Assembly: GCA_021784555.1 (NCBI GenBank)
Contig: JAJYHY010000002.1
Span: 17,604 to 81,603, forward strand
DNA: 64,000 nucleotides
Reading direction: 5' to 3'
From: a bacterium
Lineage (GTDB): Bacteria; Verrucomicrobiota; Verrucomicrobiia; Limisphaerales; UBA8199
Part shown: piece after piece, positions 38,470 to 48,375 of the stretch
How positions within the stretch are numbered: position 1 is the first letter of the stretch
Layout of the letters: each line of letters begins with the position of its first letter
Program-made: the position numbers and the translations under genes
Notes under the pieces: generated by a model
Databases searched by the model: none
What the model saw: only the letters and a program-made list of their open reading frames with translations
Told to the model about the DNA's origin: nothing

Positions 38470-38895
38470 ATCAGGTAAGGCGGGCCCGCGCGGGGTTGAC
38501 ATGCGGGTAGTCGCAGGCGTCGTTCTGATAGATGACCTGTCGCCGGTTGTAACGGCTCGTAACGTGATACATGGGTCTGGGATATTCAATCCGCACCTGA
38601 CGCGGCGTGCATGGTCCGACTGTGCCAAGGAGGCCGGTGTGCCGTCAAGGCGGAAGCAGCATCGAAGAGCAGGAAATCCCACATTGATTACCGCCAAAAT
38701 GTGAGTTATGCACGACGACACGATTTTTTGCGGATAGACCTCACAGAAGCAAACAAAGGCAACAAAGAACGCGCGCCGTCATCGCGCTCCGTTGTCGAGG
38801 AATGCGCAATCAAATCTGTCGTCGTGTATAGTGGATTCGCCGATGGCGGTGCTGAGTGGTGATGGGCGCAAATACAGTGACGTGCCGACGGGGGC

Positions 38896-38945
38896 CGCTC
38901 CTCCGCAATCGCAAATCGCAAATCTAAAACCGCAAATCGTGAATG
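38896..38945. repeat. heptamer (AAATCGC/AAATCTA) array
   Basis: cgcaatcgcaaatcgcaaatctaaaaccgcaaatcgtgaatgcg. Confidence 0.7.
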
Positions 38946-38971
38946 CGTCACCGAACTTACGCCCTGGAGCA

Positions 38972-39451
38972 CTAAGCCCCTTCGGTATTCGGGGTGGCGT
39001 AGGCGCGGGCCTGGACTTCGAAGAAGCTATGAAGGAAGAGGGCATTATCGGCGACGGCCTTCTCGATGAGCTGCGGGAGCAGGAACAATTCGGAGCTGTT
39101 GATGACCGCGTGAACGCTCTGCTGGAAGGCCTGCATCGGAGTGAATGTCTGGAACGAGTCGCCAAGCAGGATGACGGTGGCTTGGCGGCGTTGGGACATG
39201 GGCATGGTTTGCAGCGCGCGCAGGGTGAGGTTCTCCGCCAACGTCGTGGCGGCGAACAGTTCCTCGACTATCACGACCTGGTAACGGACTTGGTTGAACC
39301 GGATGAGGAAATCGCCGTGGGTGGCGGCGGTGTGGACCTTAAACCCCAGCGTGTTGAGGGCGGTTTTGGCCGCCTCAAGCCATTCCGGGTTTGAAAAGGC
39401 AAGGAGGGCTGGCTTGTCGGTAGCGCTGATGAAATCGAAGTTTGTGGCCAT
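38972..39451 (-). CDS. hypothetical protein, receiver-like fold possible
   Basis: MATNFDFISATDKPALLAFSNPEWLEAAKTALNTLGFKVHTAATHGDFLIRFNQVRYQVVIVEE; next to pilT genes. Confidence 0.6.
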   Translation of the reverse strand: MATNFDFISATDKPALLAFSNPEWLEAAKTALNTLGFKVHTAATHGDFLIRFNQVRYQVVIVEELFAATTLAENLTLRALQTMPMSQRRQATVILLGDSFQTFTPMQAFQQSVHAVINSSELFLLPQLIEKAVADNALFLHSFFEVQARAYATPNTEGA

Positions 39452-39455
39452 AGGA

Positions 39456-40661
39456 TTACTTAAGGCGCAGCTTAATAGGGGAGACGGGAGATTCACCGTT
39501 GGGAGCCTCCTGGCGAACCTTCATGCGGAGTGAATTCATGGTGGAAGTGTTCTCTCCTCGAGCCTTCTTGATCTGGTCGATACCGCGCATCACCGGGCCG
39601 CGCTTGGTGCAGTAAAGCACGGCGGTCTCCTCAGTGATGTTGCCGGCTTCGTAGGCCTCCAGCGCGGAGAAATCGAATGTGCGCCAGCCAAAAGCCTGGC
39701 TGGCTTCGGCGATTTCGTAAAAGCTTTTGCCCTCGCTTTCGCCCAGCCGGATGGACTCCTGCACGCGCAAGTTGCTGCCCATAATCTCCAGCAGGGCAAA
39801 CCGCCCCCCGCCCACTTTTGGGACCAGGCGCTGGCTGACGACCCAGCGCAACGTGTCGGCCAGGCGGGCACGCAACTGCTCCTGCTCCTCGGTTTCGAAC
39901 ATGCCCAGAATGCGATTGATGGTTTGGCCCGCGTCAATGGTGTGCAGGGTGCTCAGCACGAGGTGGCCGGTCTCGGCGGCGCTGAGCGCGATCTTCACGG
40001 TTTCGCGATCGCGCATCTCACCCACCAGAATCACCTTGGGCGCCTGGCGCAGCGCGGCTCGTAGGCCGCTGGCGAAGTTGTCGAAGTCCGTGCCCAATTC
40101 GCGCTGGTTGAAGGTCGCTTTGTCATGGGTATGAACGAATTCGACGGGGTCCTCCAGCGTAATGATATGGACCGGCTTGGTATGGTTGATCATGTTCAGG
40201 ACCGCCGCCAGCGTCGTGGATTTGCCCGAACCGGTCGCGCCGGTGACGAGCACCAAACCGGTCTGTTCGGCGGGAATCTGCTTGATGATCTCTGGAAACC
40301 CCAGCGTGTCCAACGTCGGGATAGCGGTATTGAGCTTGCGCGAGACGATGGAGTAACTGCCGCGCTGGGAAAAGACGTTGATACGGAACCGGGCGCGCTC
40401 TGCCAGCGTATAGGCGGTATCGCAGGAGCCGTGGCGCAGCAGGTCGGCGAGGTGCCACTGATTATCCCCGATGAGATTCAACGCGATCGTCTCCGTCTGA
40501 AAAGGGGTGAGCCTCTCGATGGGCGGGTCGCATTTGACGGGCTTGAGCTCTCCAAAGGATTCGACCTGAAGCGGTTTATCCACGGTAAAGATCAGGTCGG
40601 ACACCTCGGGCTGGGAGTCCAGCATGGTCGTCAGCAGATAGTCGAGTTCGGGCCGGCGCAT
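39456..40661 (-). CDS. PilT/PilU-type twitching motility ATPase
   Basis: GLVLVTGATGSGKSTTLAAVLNMINHTKPVHIITLEDPVEFVH. Confidence 0.93.
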   Translation of the reverse strand: MRRPELDYLLTTMLDSQPEVSDLIFTVDKPLQVESFGELKPVKCDPPIERLTPFQTETIALNLIGDNQWHLADLLRHGSCDTAYTLAERARFRINVFSQRGSYSIVSRKLNTAIPTLDTLGFPEIIKQIPAEQTGLVLVTGATGSGKSTTLAAVLNMINHTKPVHIITLEDPVEFVHTHDKATFNQRELGTDFDNFASGLRAALRQAPKVILVGEMRDRETVKIALSAAETGHLVLSTLHTIDAGQTINRILGMFETEEQEQLRARLADTLRWVVSQRLVPKVGGGRFALLEIMGSNLRVQESIRLGESEGKSFYEIAEASQAFGWRTFDFSALEAYEAGNITEETAVLYCTKRGPVMRGIDQIKKARGENTSTMNSLRMKVRQEAPNGESPVSPIKLRLK

Positions 40662-40670
40662 AGGGATGAA

Positions 40671-41765
40671 CTAGGTCTCGTCCTCCTCGGGAGGGTGGGG
40701 CAGGAAGGGCTTGAATTTCTTCTTGTCGAGGGCCTTGTCATAGGCCTCTTCGGGAGCAATGCGTTTCATCCGCAAATGCTCCATAATGGCGTCGTCCAGC
40801 GGTTGGTTGCCCAACTTTTTGCCCACCTGGATCATGCCGGGGATCTGGTGAGTCTTGCCTTCGCGGACAAGGTTGGCGATGGCGGTGGTGAAGACGAGGA
40901 TCTCCAGGGCGGCCACGCGGCCCTTCTTATCGATGCGTTTGAAGAGGTTTTGCGCCACCACGCCTTTGAGGGCCTCCGAAAGCGTAGCGCGAATCTTGTT
41001 TTGCTGGTCGGCGGGAAAGACGTCGATGATGCGGTCCACCGTTTTGGCGGCGCTTGGGGTGTGCAGGGTGCCAAAAACAAGATGGCCGGTGCTGGCGGCC
41101 ACCAGCGCCAGTTCGATAGTCTCCAAATCGCGCAGTTCCCCTACCAGGATAATATCCGGGTCCTCGCGCAGAGCGCCGCGCAGAGCCGCGGCAAAGGATT
41201 TGGTATGCACACCCACTTCGCGATGGTTGACCAGGCAGTTCTTGCTTTCATGGACGAACTCGATGGGGTCTTCAACCGTTATCACATGATCCTTCCGGTT
41301 CTTATTCGCGTAATCGACCATCGCCGCCAGCGTCGTCGATTTGCCTGACCCAGTCGGGCCGGTGACCACGACCAACCCGCGATGGAGCATGGCAAATTTC
41401 TTGAGCACGGGCGGCAGGGGCGCGTCGAACGTTTCAAAATCCTCAAACGACAGGACCTTGCTCGGGATCTGGCGGAACACGGCGGCGATGCCGTATTTCT
41501 GGTTGAAGAAATTGGCGCGAAATCGCGACACCTTCGGGATTTCGTAACCGAAATCGACATCCCCCGTTTCCTCAAAGACCTTGATTTTGAATTCCGGGGC
41601 GATCTCGTAAAGCATCTTCTTGAGTTCGTCGTTGTCCATGGGAGGGTGCTCCACGCGCTGCAGCTCGCCGTTGATGCGCAACATCGGATTGTTGCCCGAA
41701 GAGAGGTGCAGGTCGGAGGCCTTCTGCTCGAACATCAGGTTAAAAAATGCGTCGATTTTCGCCAT
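40671..41765 (-). CDS. PilT-type twitching motility ATPase
   Basis: GLVVVTGPTGSGKSTTLAAMVDYANKNRKDHVITVEDPIEFVH; tandem paralogue. Confidence 0.93.
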   Translation of the reverse strand: MAKIDAFFNLMFEQKASDLHLSSGNNPMLRINGELQRVEHPPMDNDELKKMLYEIAPEFKIKVFEETGDVDFGYEIPKVSRFRANFFNQKYGIAAVFRQIPSKVLSFEDFETFDAPLPPVLKKFAMLHRGLVVVTGPTGSGKSTTLAAMVDYANKNRKDHVITVEDPIEFVHESKNCLVNHREVGVHTKSFAAALRGALREDPDIILVGELRDLETIELALVAASTGHLVFGTLHTPSAAKTVDRIIDVFPADQQNKIRATLSEALKGVVAQNLFKRIDKKGRVAALEILVFTTAIANLVREGKTHQIPGMIQVGKKLGNQPLDDAIMEHLRMKRIAPEEAYDKALDKKKFKPFLPHPPEEDET

Positions 41766-41818
41766 AGATACGCTATGCTTGGTGGTTTGTTAGCTAAATC
41801 CGCACCATCGACGCAGGA

Positions 41819-43033
41819 TTGAACCATCTAAGACGCAAAATCGCCGACGAAATCGGCGCGCAAGGGGTTATCTCCTTCGCCCGGTTCATGGAGCTCGCCC
41901 TCTACTGTCCTGTTTATGGATACTATGAGGCTCAGAAGGAGACGATTGGCCGGCGCGGCGATTATTACACCAGCGTCAGCGTCGGCAGCCTCTTTGGGGA
42001 ACTGCTGGCCTCCCAATTCGCTCATTGGCTGGACGAGGACAGGCCGCAGTTGGTCGAGGCGGGGGCGCACACGGGCTACTTGGCGCGGGATGTCCTGTGG
42101 TGGTTTCGAGAGCATCGCCCGGACCTGTTCGAGCGCCTTGAATACTGGATTATTGAGCCGTCCACGCGGCGCCGGCGGTGGCAGGAGGACACACTCGCGG
42201 CATTTGCCGGACGCGTGCGCTGGGCGTCTGAAATCGGCGGAGTGGGACCGCCCTCCGCTTTTGGCGACCGGGGCAGAATACGGGGCGTCATCTTCTGCAA
42301 TGAACTGCTCGACAGCTTTCCGGTCCGCCGGTTCGGTTGGGATGCGCAAGAGCGCACCACGTTTGAGTGGGGCGTGCGCCTGGAGGGCGCGGAATTCGCC
42401 TGGGCCAAAATGCCTGACTCCGATTGCAGTTCGTCGGCGCCGACCCTCGGCCAGTCACCGGCCGTCGCTGGGGCCCGCTCCGATGAAGCGCAACAAGACC
42501 CATGCGCCCCGGAAGTTCCCGCTGACGTACTGGCGGTCTTGCCTGCCGACTATACCCTCGAGATCTGCCCTAAGGCCGTAGCCTGGTGGCGCCAGGCGGC
42601 GAGGGCGCTCTCACGCGGCCGGCTCCTGACCTTTGACTATGGCTTCAGCGTGATGGAAAGATTGACACCGGAAAGGCTGCGCGGGACATGCCGGGCGTAC
42701 TATAAACACAGGCTCACCAACAACCTCCTGGCCAATCCCGGCGAGCAGGACCTCACCGCCCACGTGGATTTTGACGTAATCCAGGCCGTTGGCGAGGAGG
42801 CGGGGCTGAAGACCGAGACCTTCGAAAGCCAGGCCCAATTCCTGACCCGAATCGCTTCCCGGATTTGGAGCGGTGAAACCAGTTTCGGCCAATGGACCCC
42901 GGCCAAGACACGCCAGTTTCAGACATTGACCCACCCCAACCACCTGGGGGCTGCCTTCAGGGTCCTGGTGCAACAGACTGCCTCAATCAAAACAGCCGAC
43001 ATTGATGCATGGGCCGGCGGAACGTCGGAGTGA
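41819..43033 (+). CDS. class I SAM-dependent methyltransferase, MidA/NDUFAF7 (DUF185) family
   Basis: ISFARFMELALYCPVYGYYEAQKETIGRRGDYYTSVSVGSLFGELLASQF...RGVIFCNELLDSFPVRRF. Confidence 0.9.
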   Translation: MNHLRRKIADEIGAQGVISFARFMELALYCPVYGYYEAQKETIGRRGDYYTSVSVGSLFGELLASQFAHWLDEDRPQLVEAGAHTGYLARDVLWWFREHRPDLFERLEYWIIEPSTRRRRWQEDTLAAFAGRVRWASEIGGVGPPSAFGDRGRIRGVIFCNELLDSFPVRRFGWDAQERTTFEWGVRLEGAEFAWAKMPDSDCSSSAPTLGQSPAVAGARSDEAQQDPCAPEVPADVLAVLPADYTLEICPKAVAWWRQAARALSRGRLLTFDYGFSVMERLTPERLRGTCRAYYKHRLTNNLLANPGEQDLTAHVDFDVIQAVGEEAGLKTETFESQAQFLTRIASRIWSGETSFGQWTPAKTRQFQTLTHPNHLGAAFRVLVQQTASIKTADIDAWAGGTSE

Positions 43034-43122
43034 TGGAGTGATGGAAAACCCGACACTCCAACACTCCAACACTCCATCACTCCATCACTCCAACACTCCA
43101 TCACTCCATCACTCCATGGCTC
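43028..43122. repeat. 8-nt-period CACTCCAW array with inverted leading half
   Basis: ggagtgatggagtgatgg aaaacccg (CACTCCAA/CACTCCAT)n. Confidence 0.9.
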
Positions 43123-43130
43123 CATGCAGA

Positions 43131-44180
43131 TTATCCCAGCCAACGCGGATTATGCGCCGTAGCGTCGAAGTTGGCGGTCGTCTTGAACGGCTCGTATTGG
43201 CCGCCTTCACCCGCGTCGGCGGTCTTGGCCAGCAACGCATCCACCGCCGACTGGCTCAATGGCTTGAATGAACGTGCCGCCCCGATGGCCTGGCCCAGAA
43301 GCTCTTGACTGTCAATGCCTGTGATAATCGTCGAAGCCGGCAGGTTGAGTGCATAGTGGAGGCACTCAACCGGTGTCACGGTGTGGCTGCGCAGGATGAC
43401 ACCGCTGCCCATGGATTTCATCCCGAGAACGCCGATGCCCTGCTCGACCAGGACCGGAACGACCTGGTGCTGAAAACTCCGGAAATGGGCGTCCATGACG
43501 TTGAGGGGCATCTGTACGGCATCGAAGCGGAAATCGTGAGCGGCGGCAACCTGCAACATACGCAGATGGACGAGCGGGTCCTTGTGCCCGGTAAAGCCGA
43601 TAAACCGGACCTTGCCGGCCTTCTTAGCCTCCAGCATCGCTTCCATCCCGCCGCCCGGGGCGAAGATGCGGTCCGGGTCTTCCATCCGAATCACCTCGTG
43701 AAATTGCATCAGATCGACGTGGCCGGTTTGCAGGCGCTCCAGCGACTGTTCGATTTGCCGCGCGGCGGCGGATTTGGTGCGGCCATCGATCTTGGTCATA
43801 AGAAAGACCTTTTCACGGTAGCCGTCCCGTAGCGCTTTGCCCATCCGAATCTCGCTCCCCCCGTTATGGTAATCCCAGGAGTTGTCCATGAAAGTGATGC
43901 CGCGCTCGATGGCGTCTCGAATCAGGCGAATGCCTTCCTGCTCATCGCGCGGGTTGCCAATGTGGAAGCCTCCAAGGCCCAACGCGGAGATTTGTTCCCC
44001 CGTCCGGCCCAATGGCCGGCGGGGCACGCCCTCCCGCCGCTCGTCGGCCCAGCCCGTTCCGCCTGCGCCGAACACCAGCCCGGCCGCTATGGCGTTGCGC
44101 ACAAATTCACGGCGGGTCACTCGGCTCGCGCCATTCCTCAGAGTCGAGTCCTCGTTGGTGGGGTCAAGGGTCAATGTCAT
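43131..44180 (-). CDS. aldo/keto reductase with TAT-type signal
   Basis: VTRREFVRNAIAAGLVFGAGG; RRPLGRTGEQISALGLGGFHIG...VDLMQFHEV. Confidence 0.9.
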   Translation of the reverse strand: MTLTLDPTNEDSTLRNGASRVTRREFVRNAIAAGLVFGAGGTGWADERREGVPRRPLGRTGEQISALGLGGFHIGNPRDEQEGIRLIRDAIERGITFMDNSWDYHNGGSEIRMGKALRDGYREKVFLMTKIDGRTKSAAARQIEQSLERLQTGHVDLMQFHEVIRMEDPDRIFAPGGGMEAMLEAKKAGKVRFIGFTGHKDPLVHLRMLQVAAAHDFRFDAVQMPLNVMDAHFRSFQHQVVPVLVEQGIGVLGMKSMGSGVILRSHTVTPVECLHYALNLPASTIITGIDSQELLGQAIGAARSFKPLSQSAVDALLAKTADAGEGGQYEPFKTTANFDATAHNPRWLG

Positions 44181-44265
44181 CCCATACCTTCGCGCTTCAT
44201 TGCAACGTGTCAAGCCGGTGCATTGCCTTCCCGGAACCCTCGTGCCTTGCCGATCTGCGCCCCGC

Positions 44266-44895
44266 TTAGGACCTTCCGCGGCCGCCTTCGCGCGAGCGAT
44301 GCATTTGGCGCAAGGCCCGCCGCAGCGACTCGATTTCTTGTTCGTCGGTGTCCTTTTGTCTCTCGGCCAACTCAAGCGTCTCGAGGACCTCCTCCATGTC
44401 TTCGAGGGCCGCTCTTAAGGCGTCGATGATCCGGTTGGCCTCGTCGATGGCGTGCTGAACGGACGTGGCGGATGCCGGGCGCCGTTCGCGGTGTTCAGGC
44501 CGGCGCGTAACCGGCGCTCTGCGTTGGGCCTGAGGGAATGCGGCCGCGCGAGCGGGTTCAGGTTCCGCAAACTCCGGGGTTGCTGCACCAGCCGAACCGG
44601 GCTGACCTCCCTCGCTCGTTTCAATGGCCTCCGCCTGGGACAATTCCGCCTCCTGTGCCTCAAGTTGCGCGGCGTCATCCTGACGCGCTTCCTGCGCGTC
44701 GGCCAACTCGTCCAGTGTGGGAGGAGGTGGCGGCCCAAGCTCCGGCCGACTCTCGGAACGGGATGCCCGTCGAACGCCTCCGCGACGACCGCGTCCGCCT
44801 CGACGCCGCCCCCGAGATGGGGCGGGGGATTCGGGCCGGTCGGGATTCTGGATACCGCTGTTAAGCTCTTCGTTGGGACCCATGTCTCGATTCAA
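44266..44895 (-). CDS. hypothetical protein, Arg/Glu/Ala-rich, low-complexity N-terminus
   Basis: SRGRRRGGRGRRGGVRRASR...coiled-coil C-terminus. Confidence 0.5.
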   Translation of the reverse strand: MNRDMGPNEELNSGIQNPDRPESPAPSRGRRRGGRGRRGGVRRASRSESRPELGPPPPPTLDELADAQEARQDDAAQLEAQEAELSQAEAIETSEGGQPGSAGAATPEFAEPEPARAAAFPQAQRRAPVTRRPEHRERRPASATSVQHAIDEANRIIDALRAALEDMEEVLETLELAERQKDTDEQEIESLRRALRQMHRSREGGRGRS

Positions 44896-45118
44896 ATTTG
44901 CGCCTCAAAAACGCCAAATGCAATGGCAATCTGGGCGGCTATCCAAGCCGCCCCAGACCTCAACCGCTAATCCACGCTAATAAACGCTAATCAATGAAGG
45001 GGTCTTTTTCACGTCTCTCGTGCGGTGCCCCGGAACTTGACGCGACCACAGCGGGTTTCGCGATTCCAGGACGGTATTGTGGCGAGCAAATTAGGTGGAC
45101 GCAAACTAAATGTTTTCG

Positions 45119-45249
45119 CGTAACTGCTCAGGTGGTGATAGGAGCGCGGACGCCCTCGTCCGCGTCCCGTCTCCAGAAGGCTGCAGTCGCGGAAGAGGGC
45201 GTCCGCGCTCCTATCGCGTGCGTCTGCCAGCTTGACCTGGGCAGTTACG
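45119..45249 (+). repeat. repeat family B copy 2
   Basis: CGTAACTGCTCAGG...GATAGGAGCGCGGACGCCCTCGTCCGCG...GAGGGCGTCCGCGCTCCTATC...CCTGGGCAGTTACG. Confidence 0.9.
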
Positions 45250-45271
45250 TTTTCACAGAATAGGACCCAGT

Positions 45272-46741
45272 ATGAGCAAATACAGTGTGATATGGAGGAG
45301 GTTGGCGGCTCTGGGTTCGGTCCTTTTCCTGTGCCTTGGCCTTCCCGTCCTCCAGGCGCAAACCAACTCCAGGCATTCCCGTCCCCCGGCCCCTCGCCGC
45401 CCGAACATTCTCCTGATTCTGGCGGACAACTTGGGCTGCGGGGACCTGGGTTGCTATGGCCAGACAAAGATTCAAACGCCCAACATCGACAAACTGGCGA
45501 GCGAGGGCATGCGCTTCACCGGCTTTTACGCCGGTGCGCCCGCCGGGGCCCCCTCGCGTTGCGCCCTGATGAGCGGGCTGGACACCGGCCACACTCCCGT
45601 GCGCACAAAGACCAGTGCGACGCTCCCGTCAAGCTGCATGACAGTGGCGCTGATGTTGAAGCAGGGTGGGTATGCGACGGGGTTCATTGGGAAATGGGGC
45701 TTGGGCGCCCCGGGCACCAGCGGCAGTCCTCAGCGCCAAGGCTTTGAGGAAGTCGTAGGATACGTCGATCCAGCCCAAGCGGAAGATTATTATCCTTACA
45801 GTCTGAGCCGGTATGGTCCCCGAGTAACTGCCCACCAGGTCATCCTGGCGGGAAATGCCGGGGGCAGGCAAGGAGACTACGCTCCCAAACTTTTCACCAT
45901 CGCCGCGCTCAATTTCCTGCGCATTCATAAGCCGGACCAATTCAATCGCCATCAGTCCTTCTTCCTCTGCCTTGCCTATCCCATCCCGCACGCCAATCCG
46001 ATGGTGGCCCGGAGCGGCGGCAACGGGACGCAGGTCCCCGGCGATGGCCAATACTCCGACCGGGACTGGTCGCCCGCCCAGAAGGACAGGGCGGCCATGA
46101 TTACCCGCTTGGACGGCTATGTCGGGCAGATCATGGCTCAACTCAAACGCCTCCAACTCGACGAGAACACCCTGGTCGTTTTCACCAGCGCTCGCGGCCC
46201 CGCCACAGACATCGGCGCGGACATCAAGCTGTCCCAAAGCGCCGGACCCTTGCCGGGCGCCAATACCGATCTCTACGAAGGAGGCATTCGCGTGCCCTTC
46301 CTCGCGCGCTGGGCCGGCACTATTGCCCCCGGCCAGGTCAACGATCAGCCCGCCGCGCTCTGGGACTTTCTTCCCACCGCGGACGACATCGCCCGGCTCA
46401 AACCGCCCAAGGGGATCGATGGCCTTTCGCTCCTGCCTGTCCTCTTGAGCCAGGCGCGGGCCGTCCACCATAAATTCCTCTATTGGGAGTCATTTGCCCA
46501 CGGCTTTCAACAGGCGGTCCGCATGGGCGACTGGAAAGCCCTCCGGCTCAAGCCGGGGCAACCCTTGGAACTGTTCAACCTGAAAAAAGACCCCGCCGAA
46601 AGGCACAACGTGGCCAAGCAAAACCCCGGGGTGGTCAAAAGAATCGAGACGTACCTCAAAACCGCGCGAACCGAACCGGGACGCTGGACCGTCAAACCGG
46701 GGGAAGCCGTCGAGGGGGCGGACAAACCGGGCGGGACTTAG
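45272..46741 (+). CDS. sulfatase (arylsulfatase-like), secreted
   Basis: RRPNILLILADNLGCGDLGCYGQTKIQTPNIDKLASEGMRFTGFYAGAPAGAPSRCALMSG. Confidence 0.93.
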   Translation: MSKYSVIWRRLAALGSVLFLCLGLPVLQAQTNSRHSRPPAPRRPNILLILADNLGCGDLGCYGQTKIQTPNIDKLASEGMRFTGFYAGAPAGAPSRCALMSGLDTGHTPVRTKTSATLPSSCMTVALMLKQGGYATGFIGKWGLGAPGTSGSPQRQGFEEVVGYVDPAQAEDYYPYSLSRYGPRVTAHQVILAGNAGGRQGDYAPKLFTIAALNFLRIHKPDQFNRHQSFFLCLAYPIPHANPMVARSGGNGTQVPGDGQYSDRDWSPAQKDRAAMITRLDGYVGQIMAQLKRLQLDENTLVVFTSARGPATDIGADIKLSQSAGPLPGANTDLYEGGIRVPFLARWAGTIAPGQVNDQPAALWDFLPTADDIARLKPPKGIDGLSLLPVLLSQARAVHHKFLYWESFAHGFQQAVRMGDWKALRLKPGQPLELFNLKKDPAERHNVAKQNPGVVKRIETYLKTARTEPGRWTVKPGEAVEGADKPGGT

Positions 46742-46748
46742 GTCAAAG

Positions 46749-46850
46749 CGTAACTGCCCAGGTAGCCGATAGGAGCGCGGAGGCCCTCGTCCGCGTCTCC
46801 GGGGCGACATAGTCGCGAACGAGGGCATCCGCGCTCCTATCGCATGTGCC
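46749..46850 (+). repeat. repeat family B copy 3 (right end degenerate)
   Basis: CGTAACTGCCCAGG...GATAGGAGCGCGGAGGCCCTCGTCCGCGTC...GAGGGCATCCGCGCTCCTATC. Confidence 0.85.
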
Positions 46851-46892
46851 TCCTGCAACCGGATATGTTCTTTTCAGCACAGTCCGAGAAGC

Positions 46893-46932
46893 CGCGACAG
46901 TAAAATACGCGGCCGCGCATTTTATTGTCGCG
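46893..46932. repeat. 40-bp near-perfect palindrome centred on GCGGCCGC
   Basis: CGCGACAGTAAAATACGCGGCCGCGCATTTTATTGTCGCG. Confidence 0.85.
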
Positions 46933-47112
46933 TCAAAAAGCACTGTCCCGCTCCAGGCATTCGCAATTCCACCGCCAATGAGAAATTCGGCTGGGGCCGT
47001 ACCCGCGCCGCTTCCAACTGTGATGGGAGTAGTCGCCAAGAAATTACTCTGCCATACATAGCAAAAAGGATTCTCGTCCAGGCGACGGACTGATTATGTT
47101 GCTTCGTCCTGT

Positions 47113-48375
47113 ATGCCACATATCGAGGCCTCATCCAACGCGGTTCAGGCGCCGGAGAAGACGCGCGACCCCTACGCGGTGCTTCGGAACCGCGACCTAG
47201 TGCTTTACCTGATCGGGCGTTTCGCCGCCTCGATTGGGCAGCAGATGCTCATCGTGGCCGTCGGTTGGGAACTTTACCAACGAACCCATTCCTATATTGC
47301 CCTGTGCCTGGTGGGGCTGGTTCAGACCCTTCCGATAGTCCTGTTCACCCTCCCGGCGGGGCACGTCGCCGATAATTACGAGCGGAAGCGGGTCATCATT
47401 TGGATGACCTTTGTCACTGTTTGCACCAGCATCGGTCTCACGCTTATCTCCGCCTACAACGCCCCGGTTGCGTGGATTTATGGCTGCCTGTTTCTGGCCG
47501 CCAGCGCCCGCACGTTCCAGTGGCCGGCCAGTTCCGCTTTCCTGCCCAACCTCGTCGAGCGCGAGGAGTTCTCCCGCGCCATCGCCTGGAGCAGCGGCAG
47601 CTTTCAGTTGTCCTCGGTTGCGGGTCCGGCGGCGGCAGGAGGCTTGATTGCCTTGATGCATCATGCCGCGCCGGTTTATGCCCTGAACGCCGTGGCGGCC
47701 TTGACCTGCCTGACCCTGATGGCCGCGGTGCGGCGGCGGCACGTCGTTGCGGTTAAAGAGCGGATGAGCAGGCACCGGCTGCTGGTCGGGGTGAGATTCG
47801 TCGTTGCCAACCGTGTTATTCTCGGCGTCATCACCCTGGACTTGTTCGCCGTTCTGTTTGGGGGCGCCACCTCCATCCTGCCCGCGTACGCCAAGGACAT
47901 TCTGCTGGTCGGGCCGGTCGGCTACGGATTCCTCTCTGCCGCGCTCCCCGCCGGCTCGCTGGTCTGCGCCCTGTTCCTGGCCCACCGGCGTCCGCTCCAG
48001 AAGGCGGGGCGGACGATGTTGCTGGCGGTCACCGGCTTTGGGGTTGCCACGATTGGCTTTGGGGTCTCCCGATGGTTTTGGCTCTCCTTTTTGATGCTCC
48101 TGCTCTGCGGTGTCATGGACAACATAAGCGTCGTGGTGCGGCACACCCTCGTTCAGCTCCTTACCCCGGACGAGAAACGGGGCCGCGTCTCGGCCGTCAA
48201 TGCCCTTTTCATTGGCACCTCCAATGAAATGGGCGGGTTCGAATCGGCTTTTGTCGCCTACCTGCTTGGCCCGGTCTTTTCGGTGGTCTCCGGGGGCATC
48301 GGGACAATTCTGGTGGTGGCGGCGGTCGCGCTGATCTGGCCGGAGATCCGGAAGTATGGACGGCTGGACAGTTGA
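47113..48375 (+). CDS. MFS transporter
   Basis: 12-TM pattern; GRFAASIGQQMLIVAVGWELYQRTHSYIALCLVGLVQTLPIVLFTLPAGHVADNYERKRVI. Confidence 0.92.
   Translation: MPHIEASSNAVQAPEKTRDPYAVLRNRDLVLYLIGRFAASIGQQMLIVAVGWELYQRTHSYIALCLVGLVQTLPIVLFTLPAGHVADNYERKRVIIWMTFVTVCTSIGLTLISAYNAPVAWIYGCLFLAASARTFQWPASSAFLPNLVEREEFSRAIAWSSGSFQLSSVAGPAAAGGLIALMHHAAPVYALNAVAALTCLTLMAAVRRRHVVAVKERMSRHRLLVGVRFVVANRVILGVITLDLFAVLFGGATSILPAYAKDILLVGPVGYGFLSAALPAGSLVCALFLAHRRPLQKAGRTMLLAVTGFGVATIGFGVSRWFWLSFLMLLLCGVMDNISVVVRHTLVQLLTPDEKRGRVSAVNALFIGTSNEMGGFESAFVAYLLGPVFSVVSGGIGTILVVAAVALIWPEIRKYGRLDS

Noticed and set aside
43028-43122. CRISPR-like repeats
   Set aside because: 8-nt contiguous units without spacers
46743-47039. 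98-aa minus-strand ORF
   Set aside because: Encoded across repeat B and the 40-bp palindrome; similar RSADALVRD...RASALL strings appear wherever repeat B occurs, so it is a translation artefact
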